A DNA stretch of 64,000 bases from Knufia peltigerae (lineage: Eukaryota; Ascomycota; Eurotiomycetes; Chaetothyriales; Trichomeriaceae), in contig JAPDRN010000011.1 in NCBI GenBank assembly GCA_030247855.1, positions 124,001 to 188,000 of the forward strand, read 5' to 3'. Shown here piece after piece: positions 22,310 through 32,813 of the stretch; positions within the stretch are counted from its first letter, which is position 1, and each line of letters begins with the position of its first letter. A program made the translations under genes and the position numbers. Below the pieces are notes generated by a model that had not been told where the DNA came from, searched no databases, and saw nothing but the letters and a program-made list of their open reading frames with translations.

Positions 22310-23379
22310 GGCTACAACTTGGAGAGGCCTGCACTCGAGCACGAAGAGATGCTCAACTTGACTAGGCAGGAGGACAAGTAGATATCAAGAATCGAGCTCG
22401 TTGTCTGCGGAGTAGGAGCTTTCCGCCAGATTGGTTTGAACCAGCCTGCGAAAGCTTCCGACCCGAGAATGAACCGTTATACATTGGTTCGCTTATTTTG
22501 TCCATTTCATACTGCTGCTTTTATCTGTCTCATCCCATACATACCTACCCTGGGGTCATGGCATTCTTCTTCCTCTTTGACACACACTTCTCATGCTATA
22601 TTGATTGCGTTAAGGGTTCGCACGAATCATATCTCCTCCTTCAATGCCTAGGTAACTATCCCATCTTCTTGCGGCAAGGTTTGGAGTTGCTCTCTGAGAG
22701 CCTTGGATTGGGAAATTCCAAAATCTGAGGAAATATCTATCGACGGTCGCAACAACGTCAGGCGTGGTTGAGATCATGTTCACATCTTGCAAGTTCTATC
22801 ATGCTCCCCGAATTATAGGCACAATGTTCTACTTCGACCAAGCGCACCACACCTCGATGGCATGATACCATTTGCGGTTCTGTAATCCTGGGATATGAAG
22901 TTCCCACACGTAGAGACTCAGTCAGGGCTGTACGAGTCAAGACTCAGTCTCAATCATAGATAGCTGTGCTCCTCTTAGGCAATACTGAAGGCTGAATCAC
23001 GAATACTTCGCTAGCATCAGATTCAGCGCTGAGGGCTGTGTTGTTCATGCTTTGGACTTGACCGGGCGTCTGCTGAGATGAAGGCGGCAGGAAGCATAGC
23101 AACTCCAGAGTGTGGCGCGGTTCAACTGTTGATGCCAGGTTGGTGTTTAGAGATCTACCAGGTAGTTACTGTGAATTAGGTATCCATGTATTTGAATCTA
23201 CCCCATCCTACTCCGTAGGTACCTACTTATTTACTGGTGATACGGAGTAAATATCTTACACTCCCGACGCCAAGAAGTGGGAACCCTCTCGCCACGTGAT
23301 ATGGAAATTTCATGTTTCAACCATCAACGGTTTTGCCTCGTTACCAGTCCGCACAATTTTGGCAGGAAGATTCTTTACC
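22310..23379. other. Divergent promoter region with inverted 9-mers and a palindrome
   Basis: This spacer lies between LSC1 (-) and ELP3 (+). TACTCCGTA (23209-23217) and TACGGAGTA (23241-23249) form an inverted pair, and between them sits the 12-bp perfect palindrome GTAGGTACCTAC (23215-23226, overlapping the first 9-mer). A CACGTG hexamer is at 23293-23298, about 80 bp before the ELP3 start. No coding signal. Confidence 0.6.
23209..23249. repeat. Inverted TACTCCGTA/TACGGAGTA pair around a 12-bp palindrome
   Basis: Two perfectly complementary 9-mers are 23 bp apart and could form a 9-bp stem. The palindrome GTAGGTACCTAC overlaps the left arm, so two alternative foldings are possible. It lies 130-170 bp upstream of ELP3. 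Confidence 0.6.
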
Positions 23380-25212
23380 ATGGCGACGGAAACAGTGGTC
23401 AGGACAAGGGTAAAGCCAGGCAAAAATGAAAACCTGGCCCCCGAAAGCGTCCGCTTTATGCAAGCATGTAACGACATTGCCCGAGCCCTGATTCAAGAGT
23501 ACGAGGCCAGCCTTGATGACAGCAAACCGAAGAAAGATATCAATCTCAATCGACTGCGAGGAGATGTCGCACGAAAACATAAACTCAGCAATCAGCCCCC
23601 ATTGACTGGGATCTTGTCAGCTGTGCCCGAGAATTACAAAAAGGCTCTTTTGCCCAAATTGATAGCAAAGCCAGTACGCAGCGCAAGTGGAATTGTTGTG
23701 GTTGCAGTAATGAGTAAACCACATCGTTGCCCGGTATGTACATCAGCCTCTAGCAAAATCGCATTGATACTGACTGGGTTCTTCACAGCATATCGCATGG
23801 ACTGGGTAAAGATGACTTGTATCCTTAGAAATGATTGTTGCTGATGTGAAACCAGGCATGCTTGTGTTTACTGCCCTGGGGGTCCAGACTCCGACTTTGA
23901 ATATTCGACGCAATCCTACACTGGATACGAACCTACCTCGATGCGAGCAATCCGTGCACGATATGATCCCTTCGAACAGGCGCGAGGCAGAATCGACCAG
24001 CTCAAGTCTCTCGGACATAGCGTGGATAAGGTTGAGTTCATTCTCATGGGAGGCACCTTTATGTCACTTGATAAGGCATATCGTGATAACTTTGTTGCTC
24101 AACTCCACAATGCATTATCTGGGTATCAGACCGAAAACGTCGATGAGGCAGTCGCTGCAGGTGAAATGTCAACGATCAAATGTGTAGGTTTGACGATTGA
24201 AACACGTCCAGACTTTGGACAGATCGACCATCTCTCAGATATGCTCAGATACGGCTGCACGCGACTTGAGCTTGGTGTCCAGTCGTTGTATGAAGACGTG
24301 GCGAGAGATTCCAACAGAGGGCACACTGTGGCGGCAGTGGTGGAATCTTTCAAGTTCTGCAAGGATGCTGGTTTCAAAGTTGTCTCTCATATGATGCCCG
24401 ACTTGCCTAATGTTGGTATGGAGCGTGATATTTTCCAGTTTGAGGAGTATTTCGAGAACCCAGATTTCAGAACGGATGGATTGAAGATATATCCCACTCT
24501 CGTTATCCGAGGTACAGGCCTCTATGAACTTTGGCGGACGGGTCGATTCAAGAACTACACTCCAAATGCGCTTGTTGACCTGGTCGCAAGGATCCTGGCG
24601 CTTGTCCCGCCCTGGACCAGAATTTACAGAGTACAACGAGACATCCCTATGCCTCTCGTCACCTCGGGCGTTGAGAACGGTAACCTCAGAGAATTAGCAC
24701 TTTCCCGGATGAAAGACTTCGGAACCACCTGTCGAGATATTCGAACCCGCGAAGTCGGAATCAACGAAGTGAAGAACAAAATCCGCCCATCACAAGTCGA
24801 ACTTGTCCGCAGGGACTACATGGCCAATGATGGCTGGGAGACATTCCTTGCATACGAAGACCCCAAACAAGATATTCTCATTGGCATGCTGAGATTAAGA
24901 AAGTGCACTGCCGAATATACCTTCCGACCGGAACTTACTGGACGACCAACAAGTATTGTCCGCGAACTCCATGTCTATGGCCTTGCCGTGCCTATCCATG
25001 GACGCGAAAAGAGCAGGTTTCAACATCAGGGCTACGGTACACTCCTCATGAAAGAAGCCGAACGCATCGCCAGAGACGAGCACGGCAGTGAAAAGCTCAG
25101 CGTCATCAGCGGTGTGGGCGTCAGAAGCTACTATGAGCGCCTTGGCTACACGTTGGATGGACCTTATATGAGCAAGATTCTCAATTTTGACGACGACGAA
25201 CCTGAGGTCTGA
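23380..25212 (+). CDS. ELP3: Elongator complex catalytic subunit Elp3 (radical SAM/GNAT)
   Basis: Catalytic subunit of Elongator, which modifies wobble uridines of tRNAs (cm5U) using a radical-SAM core fused to a GNAT acetyl-CoA domain. Three exons: 23380-23733, 23789-23805 (17 nt) and 23856-25212 (575 residues). The [4Fe-4S] cysteines are C117, C127 and C130 (CPHIAWTGHACVYC, spacing C-x9-C-x2-C), which straddle both introns. Downstream are EFILMGGTFMSL, RLELGVQSLYEDVARD, SHMMPDLPNVGMERD and PPWTRIYRVQRDIPMPLV. The GNAT part has FQHQGYGTLLMKEAERIA and VISGVGVRSYYERLGY. One oddity is ETRPDFGQID: most Elp3 proteins I recall have ETRPDYC here. The first in-frame ATG is 23380; the upstream codon at 23296 is GTG. 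Confidence 0.95.
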
Positions 25213-25979
25213 TAGAGGATAATGCTTCGTAAGGCTACAACAACATGCGACAAGCTCTCAACGCTCCGACCTGAGGCGTCTCGGACGAAGAAGGCTTCAG
25301 AAAGCTCAAAAATACAGACAGGAAGGTGTCATCTCTCGAGTTTTCGGCAGCAAAACAATACTCCCGAGTCCTAGCCACCTCGGGGATACGGCTTGACTTC
25401 TTATGAGCAGTCCACGATGACAAAAATCAGATCAGGAAGACCAGGGGCCACGATTATTCGGCTCAGATCTTTGAAAGCAACGATGCAGAAATGCGTCACA
25501 TACAGCCTGCTTAAGTCCACGGTATCGAAACAAAGGCAATATAGCCCAATTCACCACCGTCATTGTCACAAACAGCAGGGTCAGCTAACAGGAGCATATT
25601 AAAAACTCCGACGGCCGGAAGATGCACTGACAATGCAGAAAATGGAAATTTATGGCAAGGCTCCGCGGCCCCACCATGTTGGAATCAAACAGACGTTGAT
25701 TGGTCGGCGATAAGCGATAAGCCGAAAGACACAAATCGCGTCATCTGCAATTTTTCTCGACATCTCGCCGTCTGCAGGTGTTTGAATGAGTCTTTCTCCG
25801 AGCGACGTTGTTTCTTACACCATGCATTGATTTTACCGAGTCATATTTCTCTTATCATTTCATTTCACCTCATTGTCTAGCATAGCCATGGCGTCTTGGT
25901 CCTGTTTATAACCATTTTCCTCCTCACAATACTCTCCACCCAGCAAAGTTCCCCGCGACGATATTCGATTTAGGACGCC
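25213..25979. other. Intergenic, no gene seen
   Basis: This is the spacer between ELP3 and the uroporphyrinogen methyltransferase gene, both plus strand. Frames of 60-105 codons (25393-25880) have no recognisable product. The last 100 bp look like a promoter/5' UTR. Confidence 0.5.
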
Positions 25980-27722
25980 ATGACTGTCCCCGCCCTGTTG
26001 ACTGCTCAGGCCTGTGTTGACCAGGTGCATGTCATTCTGGGCTCTGGGCCCTTAGCAGCCTCCAGATGTTTCAAGTCTCTCGAAGTCGGTGCTCATCCAG
26101 TCATTATTACACCAAACGCTGCAGATCTACACTTCAACCTCTTCGCGTGCATCGAAGACGGCAGGGTTCGGCATATAGAGCGAGATTTTGAAGAGGAGGA
26201 CCTTCAAACACTGGGAAGGGAGGAAGTGGAAGGATATGTGGATGCGGTCTTCGTCACATTGCCTGCGAAGGAGCCGCAGGTTGCGAACATTGCAAACCTG
26301 TGCAAGCGTATGCGCATTCCTGTGAATGTGGTCGACGCACCTCATCTTTGCACCTTCACACTCCTATCCGCATATTCCGACGGTCCATTACAGATTGGTA
26401 TCACCACATCCGGGAATGGCTGCAAACTATCGTCTCGCATCAGGCGGGAGATCGCGTCTGCCCTTCCACCCAAATTCGGTGCAGCGGTAGATCGACTAGG
26501 AACGGTTAGACGTCGGATATGGGAAGAAGACTATAAGTCACAAACTGCAAACTCAACGGAAGTGATCGATGCAGAGGTCGACGATGACGATGGTGCTGCT
26601 CAAAAGCATACTTTCAATTCGCTGGTGAGAGAAGACGACAAAGACCCGGGAGTTCTCCGCACCAGACGTATGAGGTGGCTTTCACAGATATGCGAGTATT
26701 GGCCATTGAGTCGACTGGCAGCCATCACAGATGATGATGTCTCAGCCATCCTGGAAGCATACAGGACCACTGCACAGCCTCCAGCGCTAGACTCTGATTC
26801 AAGCAACCATCTCATGCCTGCTCTACCTTTACATCGGGGTACTATCACTTTGGCTGGCTCAGGCCCCGGCCATCCTTCCCTACTGACTATTGCAACTCGG
26901 ACCGCCATCGATAATGCACATCTTATACTTGCAGACAAGTTGGTCCCCGCTGAAATCTTGGCTCTTATTCCTCGTCGAACTCCGGTGCATATTGCTCGCA
27001 AATTCCCTGGTAACGCGGATGCTGCTCAAGAAGAGCTCCTACAGCTTGGACTCAATGCAATGAAGCAAGGCAAGGATGTTTTGAGACTTAAGCAGGGAGA
27101 CCCTTATCTGTATGGCCGAGGCGCCGAAGAATTCTCATTCTTCAGGGAACGGGGCTTTGAAGTCAGAGTGATCCCCGGTATTACCAGTGCAATGTCTGCA
27201 CCCCTTTTTGCAGATATTCCGGTCACCCATCGAGCTGTGGCTGATCAAGTTGTTATATGTACTGGTACGGGGCGGAAAGGAGCAGCACCAGAGCCGCCCT
27301 CCTATCGACCAAGCAAGACGGTTGTCTTTTTAATGGCTTTGCACAGGCTGGAGAGTCTAGTTCAAACTTTGACGGTGGCCTCTCAAGATTCGGGAAACCC
27401 ACCTCATGCTCGCCGATTATGGCCGGTCACGACACCTTGCGCTGTGATTGAGCGTGCAAGCTGTCCTGACCAGAGGGTCATACGATCTACCTTGGAACAC
27501 GTGGTACAGGCCGTCGAAGAAGAAGGGTCCAGACCGCCGGGGCTGCTTGTTGTTGGAAAATCCTGTGAAGTGCTGCATAAGCTTGAGGAGGGAAAGGCAT
27601 GGTTGGTGGAAGAAGGGTTCAGGAGCTTAGATTCTATCGGATCTTCTCCTTCCGAATTGATCGTGTTGAAGGAATTAGAACAAGCATCTACTAGGGAGGT
27701 TGTCCCAACAAAGACTGCTTGA
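25980..27722 (+). CDS. MET1: Siroheme synthase-type uroporphyrinogen III methyltransferase (Met1-like)
   Basis: Makes precorrin-2 by SAM-dependent methylation of uroporphyrinogen III, the entry to siroheme for sulfite and nitrite reductases. A single exon encodes 580 residues. The N-terminal third is a Met8/CysG-like NAD-binding domain (VHVILGSGPLAASRCFKSLE, then VVDAPHLCTFTLLSAYSDGP), as in fungal Met1 fusions. An acidic linker (about 200-215) separates it from the methylase domain. That domain has GTITLAGSGPGHPSLLTIAT, ADKLVPAEIL, VLRLKQGDPYLYGRGAEEF and RVIPGITSAMSAPLFADIPV, all standard SUMT signatures. Length matches yeast Met1. Whether the N-terminal domain still has dehydrogenase activity cannot be judged; its nucleotide-binding glycines look present. 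Confidence 0.92.
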   Translation: MTVPALLTAQACVDQVHVILGSGPLAASRCFKSLEVGAHPVIITPNAADLHFNLFACIEDGRVRHIERDFEEEDLQTLGREEVEGYVDAVFVTLPAKEPQVANIANLCKRMRIPVNVVDAPHLCTFTLLSAYSDGPLQIGITTSGNGCKLSSRIRREIASALPPKFGAAVDRLGTVRRRIWEEDYKSQTANSTEVIDAEVDDDDGAAQKHTFNSLVREDDKDPGVLRTRRMRWLSQICEYWPLSRLAAITDDDVSAILEAYRTTAQPPALDSDSSNHLMPALPLHRGTITLAGSGPGHPSLLTIATRTAIDNAHLILADKLVPAEILALIPRRTPVHIARKFPGNADAAQEELLQLGLNAMKQGKDVLRLKQGDPYLYGRGAEEFSFFRERGFEVRVIPGITSAMSAPLFADIPVTHRAVADQVVICTGTGRKGAAPEPPSYRPSKTVVFLMALHRLESLVQTLTVASQDSGNPPHARRLWPVTTPCAVIERASCPDQRVIRSTLEHVVQAVEEEGSRPPGLLVVGKSCEVLHKLEEGKAWLVEEGFRSLDSIGSSPSELIVLKELEQASTREVVPTKTA

Positions 27723-28136
27723 TTTACGTGGTTATGCCTACCAAATAATGTCAAATCGACCAAACATTACGGATATTACGGTGTCACGATACCCATATAG
27801 CATATACAGAATGAAGGCCTTATAATAGGAGTTGCACTGATCATGGTAATCAAAGGGTATTGTAATTGCTCTACATGGTTTAAATGTTCATCTAGATTTG
27901 TCCAAGGAGTTTCTCTTCCCTCGTCGTATCTGTAATTGAGACAATGTCGAACCCTCTAAATTCGGTGGCGCCTCGTATTCGCAATCCCGGAATAGACGAC
28001 CAGCCATCGATATTAATCCCTCGTTTCCTTTCTATTTCACTCAAGCTCATCAACAATAGCAATAATACAAAAGGGCAGGCAAAACCTTTCCCCCTCGAAT
28101 CTGTCCTGACAAAAGAATCGTGTTCAATAAAAAGTG
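27723..28136. other. Intergenic, no gene seen
   Basis: This is the spacer between two plus-strand genes. A frame starting at 27944 runs into the next gene in a different phase and is a shadow. It is likely the 3' end of MET1 and the promoter of the dehydrogenase gene. Confidence 0.5.
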
Positions 28137-29237
28137 ATGGTTCAGCCAACGGCGGGCGAAGTCCCCTACGGCTCGAGCTCAATCCACTCGGGCGCAATCG
28201 ACTGCTCGGAACCCATCAACTACGACAATCTCAGGGGGAAGCTGATTGTCATCACCGGCGGAGCATCTGGGTTCGGAAAGTCATGTTTCGAGCTGTGGGC
28301 CAAATACGGCGCCAACATCATCATAGGCGACATCAACGACAAGACGGGCACGGAACTTGTGGCACAGGTGCGAGCTTCCAGCGGGAATCCCAACCACCAC
28401 TTCATCCACCTCGATGTGACGAGCTGGGAGAGCCAAGCGGCGTTCTTCAAGCAAGCAGCCAGCCTCAGTCCACACGGAGGCATCGACTGTGTCATGGCCA
28501 ATGCCGGCATAGCCGATGGCCTAGAAAACGCCGTCTTCGAAGAACCACCGGACTACGCAAACATGGACAACCCACCCCCACCGAAAATGAGGACGCTCGA
28601 TACGAATCTGGACGGGGTCATGTTCACCACGAACCTGGCCTTGTCGTACCTGTCACGAAATCCGGGCAGTGACAAGTGCAAGGTCGATGGTGGGAAGACA
28701 GCACCGCGCGATCGACATTTGATTCTCGTATCCTCCATCGCAGGTCTGGCGGGTCTCCCTTCCCAACCGATCTATGCCACGGCGAAGCACGGTGTGGTCG
28801 GACTGTTCCGGTCTCTGCGCATCACGACGCCCATCAAGCATGGGATCAGGGTGAACATGATCAACCCGTACTTTGTCGACACGCCTATTCTAGGGTCGTT
28901 GGGCGCGCTTGTTCTCGCAGGAGGCGGAATGGCTTCGATAGAGGACGTGGTCGAAGCTACGACGCGCCTCGCGAGCGATCAAGGCATCATTGGACGGGCA
29001 CTGGTCATCGCCTCAAAGACGACCGAGGAGCATGCACACGCGACGGGCCTGGAGAGAGTCGCAGGGAGTCAGGCGTATTGGGACGTCTATGCCCATGATT
29101 TCGATCAATCAGACCTGTTCACGAGGAGGATCATTGGTGTTACGAACTTGGTCACGCAGGCTCGAGGGTGGGCTGGCATTGTGCAAGACGTGCGCAGAAA
29201 AATCTCCGGAACTCTATGGAAGATGGTTGGATACTAA
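28137..29237 (+). CDS. Classical short-chain dehydrogenase/reductase
   Basis: An NAD(P)-dependent oxidoreductase of the classical SDR family, 366 residues from one exon. The Rossmann motif is VITGGASGFGKS (TGxxxGxG). An acidic residue after the second strand (IIIGDIND) favours NAD. The structural motif CVMANAGIADG (NAG) is present. The catalytic set is Ser in ILVSSIAGLAG and Tyr-Lys in IYATAKHG (YxxxK), with the Asn in the preceding helix region. It is longer than a minimal SDR (about 250): a 30-residue N-terminal lead, an inserted loop EEPPDYANMDNPPPP and an extended C-terminus. Such layouts occur in fungal hydroxyaverantin-dehydrogenase-like and 15-hydroxyprostaglandin-dehydrogenase-like proteins. 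The substrate is unknown. ATG at 28137 is used; the codon one triplet upstream is GTG. Confidence 0.88.
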   Translation: MVQPTAGEVPYGSSSIHSGAIDCSEPINYDNLRGKLIVITGGASGFGKSCFELWAKYGANIIIGDINDKTGTELVAQVRASSGNPNHHFIHLDVTSWESQAAFFKQAASLSPHGGIDCVMANAGIADGLENAVFEEPPDYANMDNPPPPKMRTLDTNLDGVMFTTNLALSYLSRNPGSDKCKVDGGKTAPRDRHLILVSSIAGLAGLPSQPIYATAKHGVVGLFRSLRITTPIKHGIRVNMINPYFVDTPILGSLGALVLAGGGMASIEDVVEATTRLASDQGIIGRALVIASKTTEEHAHATGLERVAGSQAYWDVYAHDFDQSDLFTRRIIGVTNLVTQARGWAGIVQDVRRKISGTLWKMVGY

Positions 29238-30139
29238 ACGGTAGACACAATACACATCTCGAAGCCATGTCGCCGCTGTTATCTCATGATGAATGAATGT
29301 TCTTTGGGCCCGGATTGACGATTGATGTAGACAAAAGATGATCTCAAGTATGGTTTCAATCTGATTGATCTACAAGTGGTGACTGAGCAATGTCGTCTCA
29401 CACCCAGGCACGGATACGAGAATTCCACCCCGTTCCGCTGGACACTTGATCCTACAGCCTGTTGTTCCTTGTGAGATGATGCTCTTGCCAAGCACCATGA
29501 TAGATAATCGTTCACGTGTGGCTTACCGAGTGATTTCTCTAAAGGGTCAGCCAGTCGTCCTTGGGTAAGGAAGTCCTGGTTGAGTGTGTGGAGAAATCCA
29601 TCCTTCCAGCATCAGCTCATTCTTCTCACGATCCATGATACCATCAGCACAATATCAGCACATCATTAACAATACGGGTCGTGTTTTGGACGTGGAGAAC
29701 CAAACGTGAAGCTGGACTTCAAAGAGCTTCCGCCAGTTTGACTCAAGATTCGCAACTTGTTCCGTGTTTCTGCCCGTTTGCGCATCGGGGGGCCTGACGA
29801 TCGACTCCTTCATCACAAGGTTTACCGATACTCGGTATCCGCGTTCTGTGGCCAATGATCGACTCAGGCGCCCTGGACCGTCTCAAGTCTGTGCCTTGTC
29901 AGCCCTACTCTCTACAATCGGTAACTGGTTCGATGGTCCTGGCGAGACTATTATTGAACCTACATACTCCATACCATGCCACGCCGATCTACGTTCCGCA
30001 AAGATGACGGCATGTGCCATCTTGCAGCGATGCTCCAGGGCTTGTCCGTATATGACGGCGTGGTCCTCCCGGGCAGTTCAGTGGGCTTGCTTGCTGTGAC
30101 AAAGTGGTATGTGACTGTTGTGGTCCGAATCTTCCAACC
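29238..30139. other. Intergenic, no gene seen
   Basis: This is the spacer upstream of the multicopper oxidase. Frames at 29764-30099 and 29976-30290 overlap the oxidase start in other phases and are shadows. Nothing else recognisable. Confidence 0.5.
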
Positions 30140-32235
30140 ATGCTGCTCTTCCTTCGACTATTACCCGCCCTTCTATGGATCCAAGCAATCTGTGCTATTC
30201 CTCCAAGCCCCAATGCCAGACCTGACTATGTGCTTGTTGCGACGGCGAAGAACCTCGCCATTAATTGCCAGAGGCGGTACTCGGTGGTGATCAATGGCAC
30301 AAGTCCAGGGCCGACACTTTATTTGAAGGAGAATTTCACCACATGGATCAGAGTGTACAATAGGATTCCCGACCAGAATCTTACTGTGGTATGTTGTTGT
30401 TGACTGGTATTTCTCTGCGAACGGGACGAGAAATGAGCTGAAAATTATGCTTCATCAATAGCACTGGCACGGGTTGAGTCAACGAACGTCTCCCTTCTCA
30501 GATGGGACACCTGAGGTCTCACAGTGGCCGATCGCTTCGAATGAGTTCTTCGATTATAGTGTGACACCCGCAGTCGGTGATGCAGGATCATATTTCTACC
30601 ATTCGCACATCGGATTCCAGTCCAACACGGCGCAGGGGGTGGTCATCGTCCAGGACCAAGGAAAGGTCCCCTACGATTACGACGGCGACAAATCCTTCTT
30701 CATCCAGGACTATTTCCCCAGCAACGACAGTACCATCTTCAATGGTCTAATTGCCAACCCGTTCAAATGGTCTGGCGAGCCAGAAGCTATATCGATCAAC
30801 AGCTTCAGTGGTAACTCCTCCTTCAGTAACGCGACGGACGCGACGTGTACACCGTATGTCGTCAACGTCTCACCAGGGACGACGTACAGGTGGCGGTTCA
30901 TCAGTGCCACTGCGCTCTCACTGGTCACTCTTGGTATCGAGGAACACAAGAACCTGACAATTATCGAAGCGGACGGCGAATACACCAAACCTTGGAGGAC
31001 CGATCATCTCCAACTCGGCAGTGGTCAACGGTTCAGTGTGCTCTTCAAGACAAAGACGCAAGCTGAGCTCGACGCGGCCAACAAGACCAGCTTCTGGCTC
31101 CGGTACGAGAGTCGAGACAGGCCCACAAACGTGTCCGGTTATGCTTTGATGCAGTACAATGTCAGTGGATCGAAGCAGCCTTCCCTGTTACCTGAAACTC
31201 CTCCCATCACTCTCCCGACGAATGTGACGACTTGGGCCGAATATGCACTTGAAGCACTGCATCCACAGGAAGCTTTTCCAAAGCTATCTGAGGTGACGCG
31301 GACGGTGTATATCACCATGCAGCAGCAGATGAAGGTGGGATCGTACGTGAATGGGACTATCAATGGCACCCTGCAGTGGGCGTAAGTGTGATCCTGACTC
31401 ATCCTCCCGTACCTGAGCAGTCCAATCCAGTCCAGTTTTCGTGATTCGCGCCGTTGAAAGTGTTAGGCACTGACGGTAAACCTCATATAGACAAGACAAT
31501 CTCATTTGGCAGACAGCGCAACGACAATCCAACAACAGCCTCCCGTACCTCGTACAGGTGTACTTGACTGGTCAGACTCCCAATTACACGGCAGCCGTCG
31601 AGAACGGAGGCTGGGATCCATACTCAAATGCCTTCCCTGCGTTACCTGGAGAAGTTCTCGACATTGTTTGGCTGAGTAATTCCGGTCCGACTGGTGGCTG
31701 GGACTTTCACCCCATGCATGCGCATGGCAAGCATTATTTTGACCTTGGCTCTGGGTGAGTAGTGAATTCCACCCCTGATGCAAAAAGGACTTTTCGTCAC
31801 TGATTCTTGGATTCGTAGTAACGGGACATACAATGCCACGGCAAACGAGGTCAAGTTTGCAAATTATACCCCTGCACGACGCGATACGACGATGCTGTAT
31901 CGGTATGCCGTCTCGGGCCTTCCGGAGACCACGGCCGGATGGCGAGCATGGCGAATCAGAGTGACCGAGGATGATGTTGGTGCTTGGATGATGCATTGCC
32001 ATGTTTTGCAGCATATGATAATGGGTGAGTCATTTCTTGCGAACAGGTTTGAGCGGGCCTGAAGACTGACAAGGTTGTCACAGGTATGCAAACTGTTTGG
32101 GTGTTTGGGAATGCCAGCTCGATATTATCCAAGTTTCCAACCCAACCATATGTGAATGGCTATTTGAACTTTGGTGGAGATGCGTATGGAAATGATACTT
32201 ACGACCCATTGGTGAATCTATACTCGACCACGTAA
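30140..32235 (+). CDS. Secreted multicopper oxidase (laccase / L-ascorbate-oxidase-like)
   Basis: A three-domain blue copper oxidase, probably secreted. Five exons join in phase: 30140-30388, 30462-31381, 31491-31754, 31819-32024 and 32084-32235 (596 residues). The N-terminus MLLFLRLLPALLWIQAICA is a good signal peptide, which fixes the start over an in-frame ATG at 30104. All four copper motifs are seen: HWHG (rebuilt after intron 1), YFYHSHIGFQ, HPMHAHGKH and HCHVLQHMIMGM (across intron 4). In the last motif HCH gives type 3/type 1 ligands and Met after the last His is the axial position. More than ten N-x-S/T sequons are present. The sequence pattern is closer to the fungal ascorbate-oxidase-like group than to basidiomycete laccases. 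The substrate (phenols, ascorbate or another) is not decided. Confidence 0.92.
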
Positions 32236-32813
32236 GGATACCTTGAGCATATTGTCAAAGAGAGGCGCAGAGTACTGGAATATATTTTCAATTTTAGGCG
32301 AGACCAAGCAGCATGCAGCACATAACAACATCTCATTCAAGGTTTCATTCCAGACCTCAGATCTTCAACTGAATGGATATAAGAGAATATGAGGAATACT
32401 TCCATTAAACAATTATCGCTTTCTTCACCATTGAGTGATGGTATTCGCAAGTTGCTGGATTTCGATGATAGAACTCTCTCTCAGATTAATATTTTAGTCA
32501 GACAAGTCAACTAGAGGTGCAGAACCCGATAGTATGGCGAGTAAATAATGCCGTCAGACACAATATCAGTATTACCCCAGATTGGTATCGGCTAAACTGC
32601 CTCCTTGGATCATTCCAAGTTTCCCTTTGGTGACAATCTTTGTCACTGTCCGAGAATCAATGCAACAACACTTCACACCATCCTTCTGCTTTCCCCGTTC
32701 TCGCTATTTAGTTGCAGAGAAGAAGCTGGTCGGGAGATTTCATATTGTTGCGCGCTACAATTCTCCCGATACGAACAGCATGAGGCAGAGTTCCACCCCC
32801 GACCTGCCAGCCC
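32236..32813. other. Intergenic, no gene seen
   Basis: AT-rich 3' region of the oxidase gene followed by the promoter of the GT90 gene. Short frames only. Confidence 0.5.

Noticed and set aside
23296..23379. An N-terminal extension of ELP3
   Set aside because: The codon at 23296 is GTG, not ATG, and overlaps a CACGTG promoter-like site; the first in-frame ATG is 23380.
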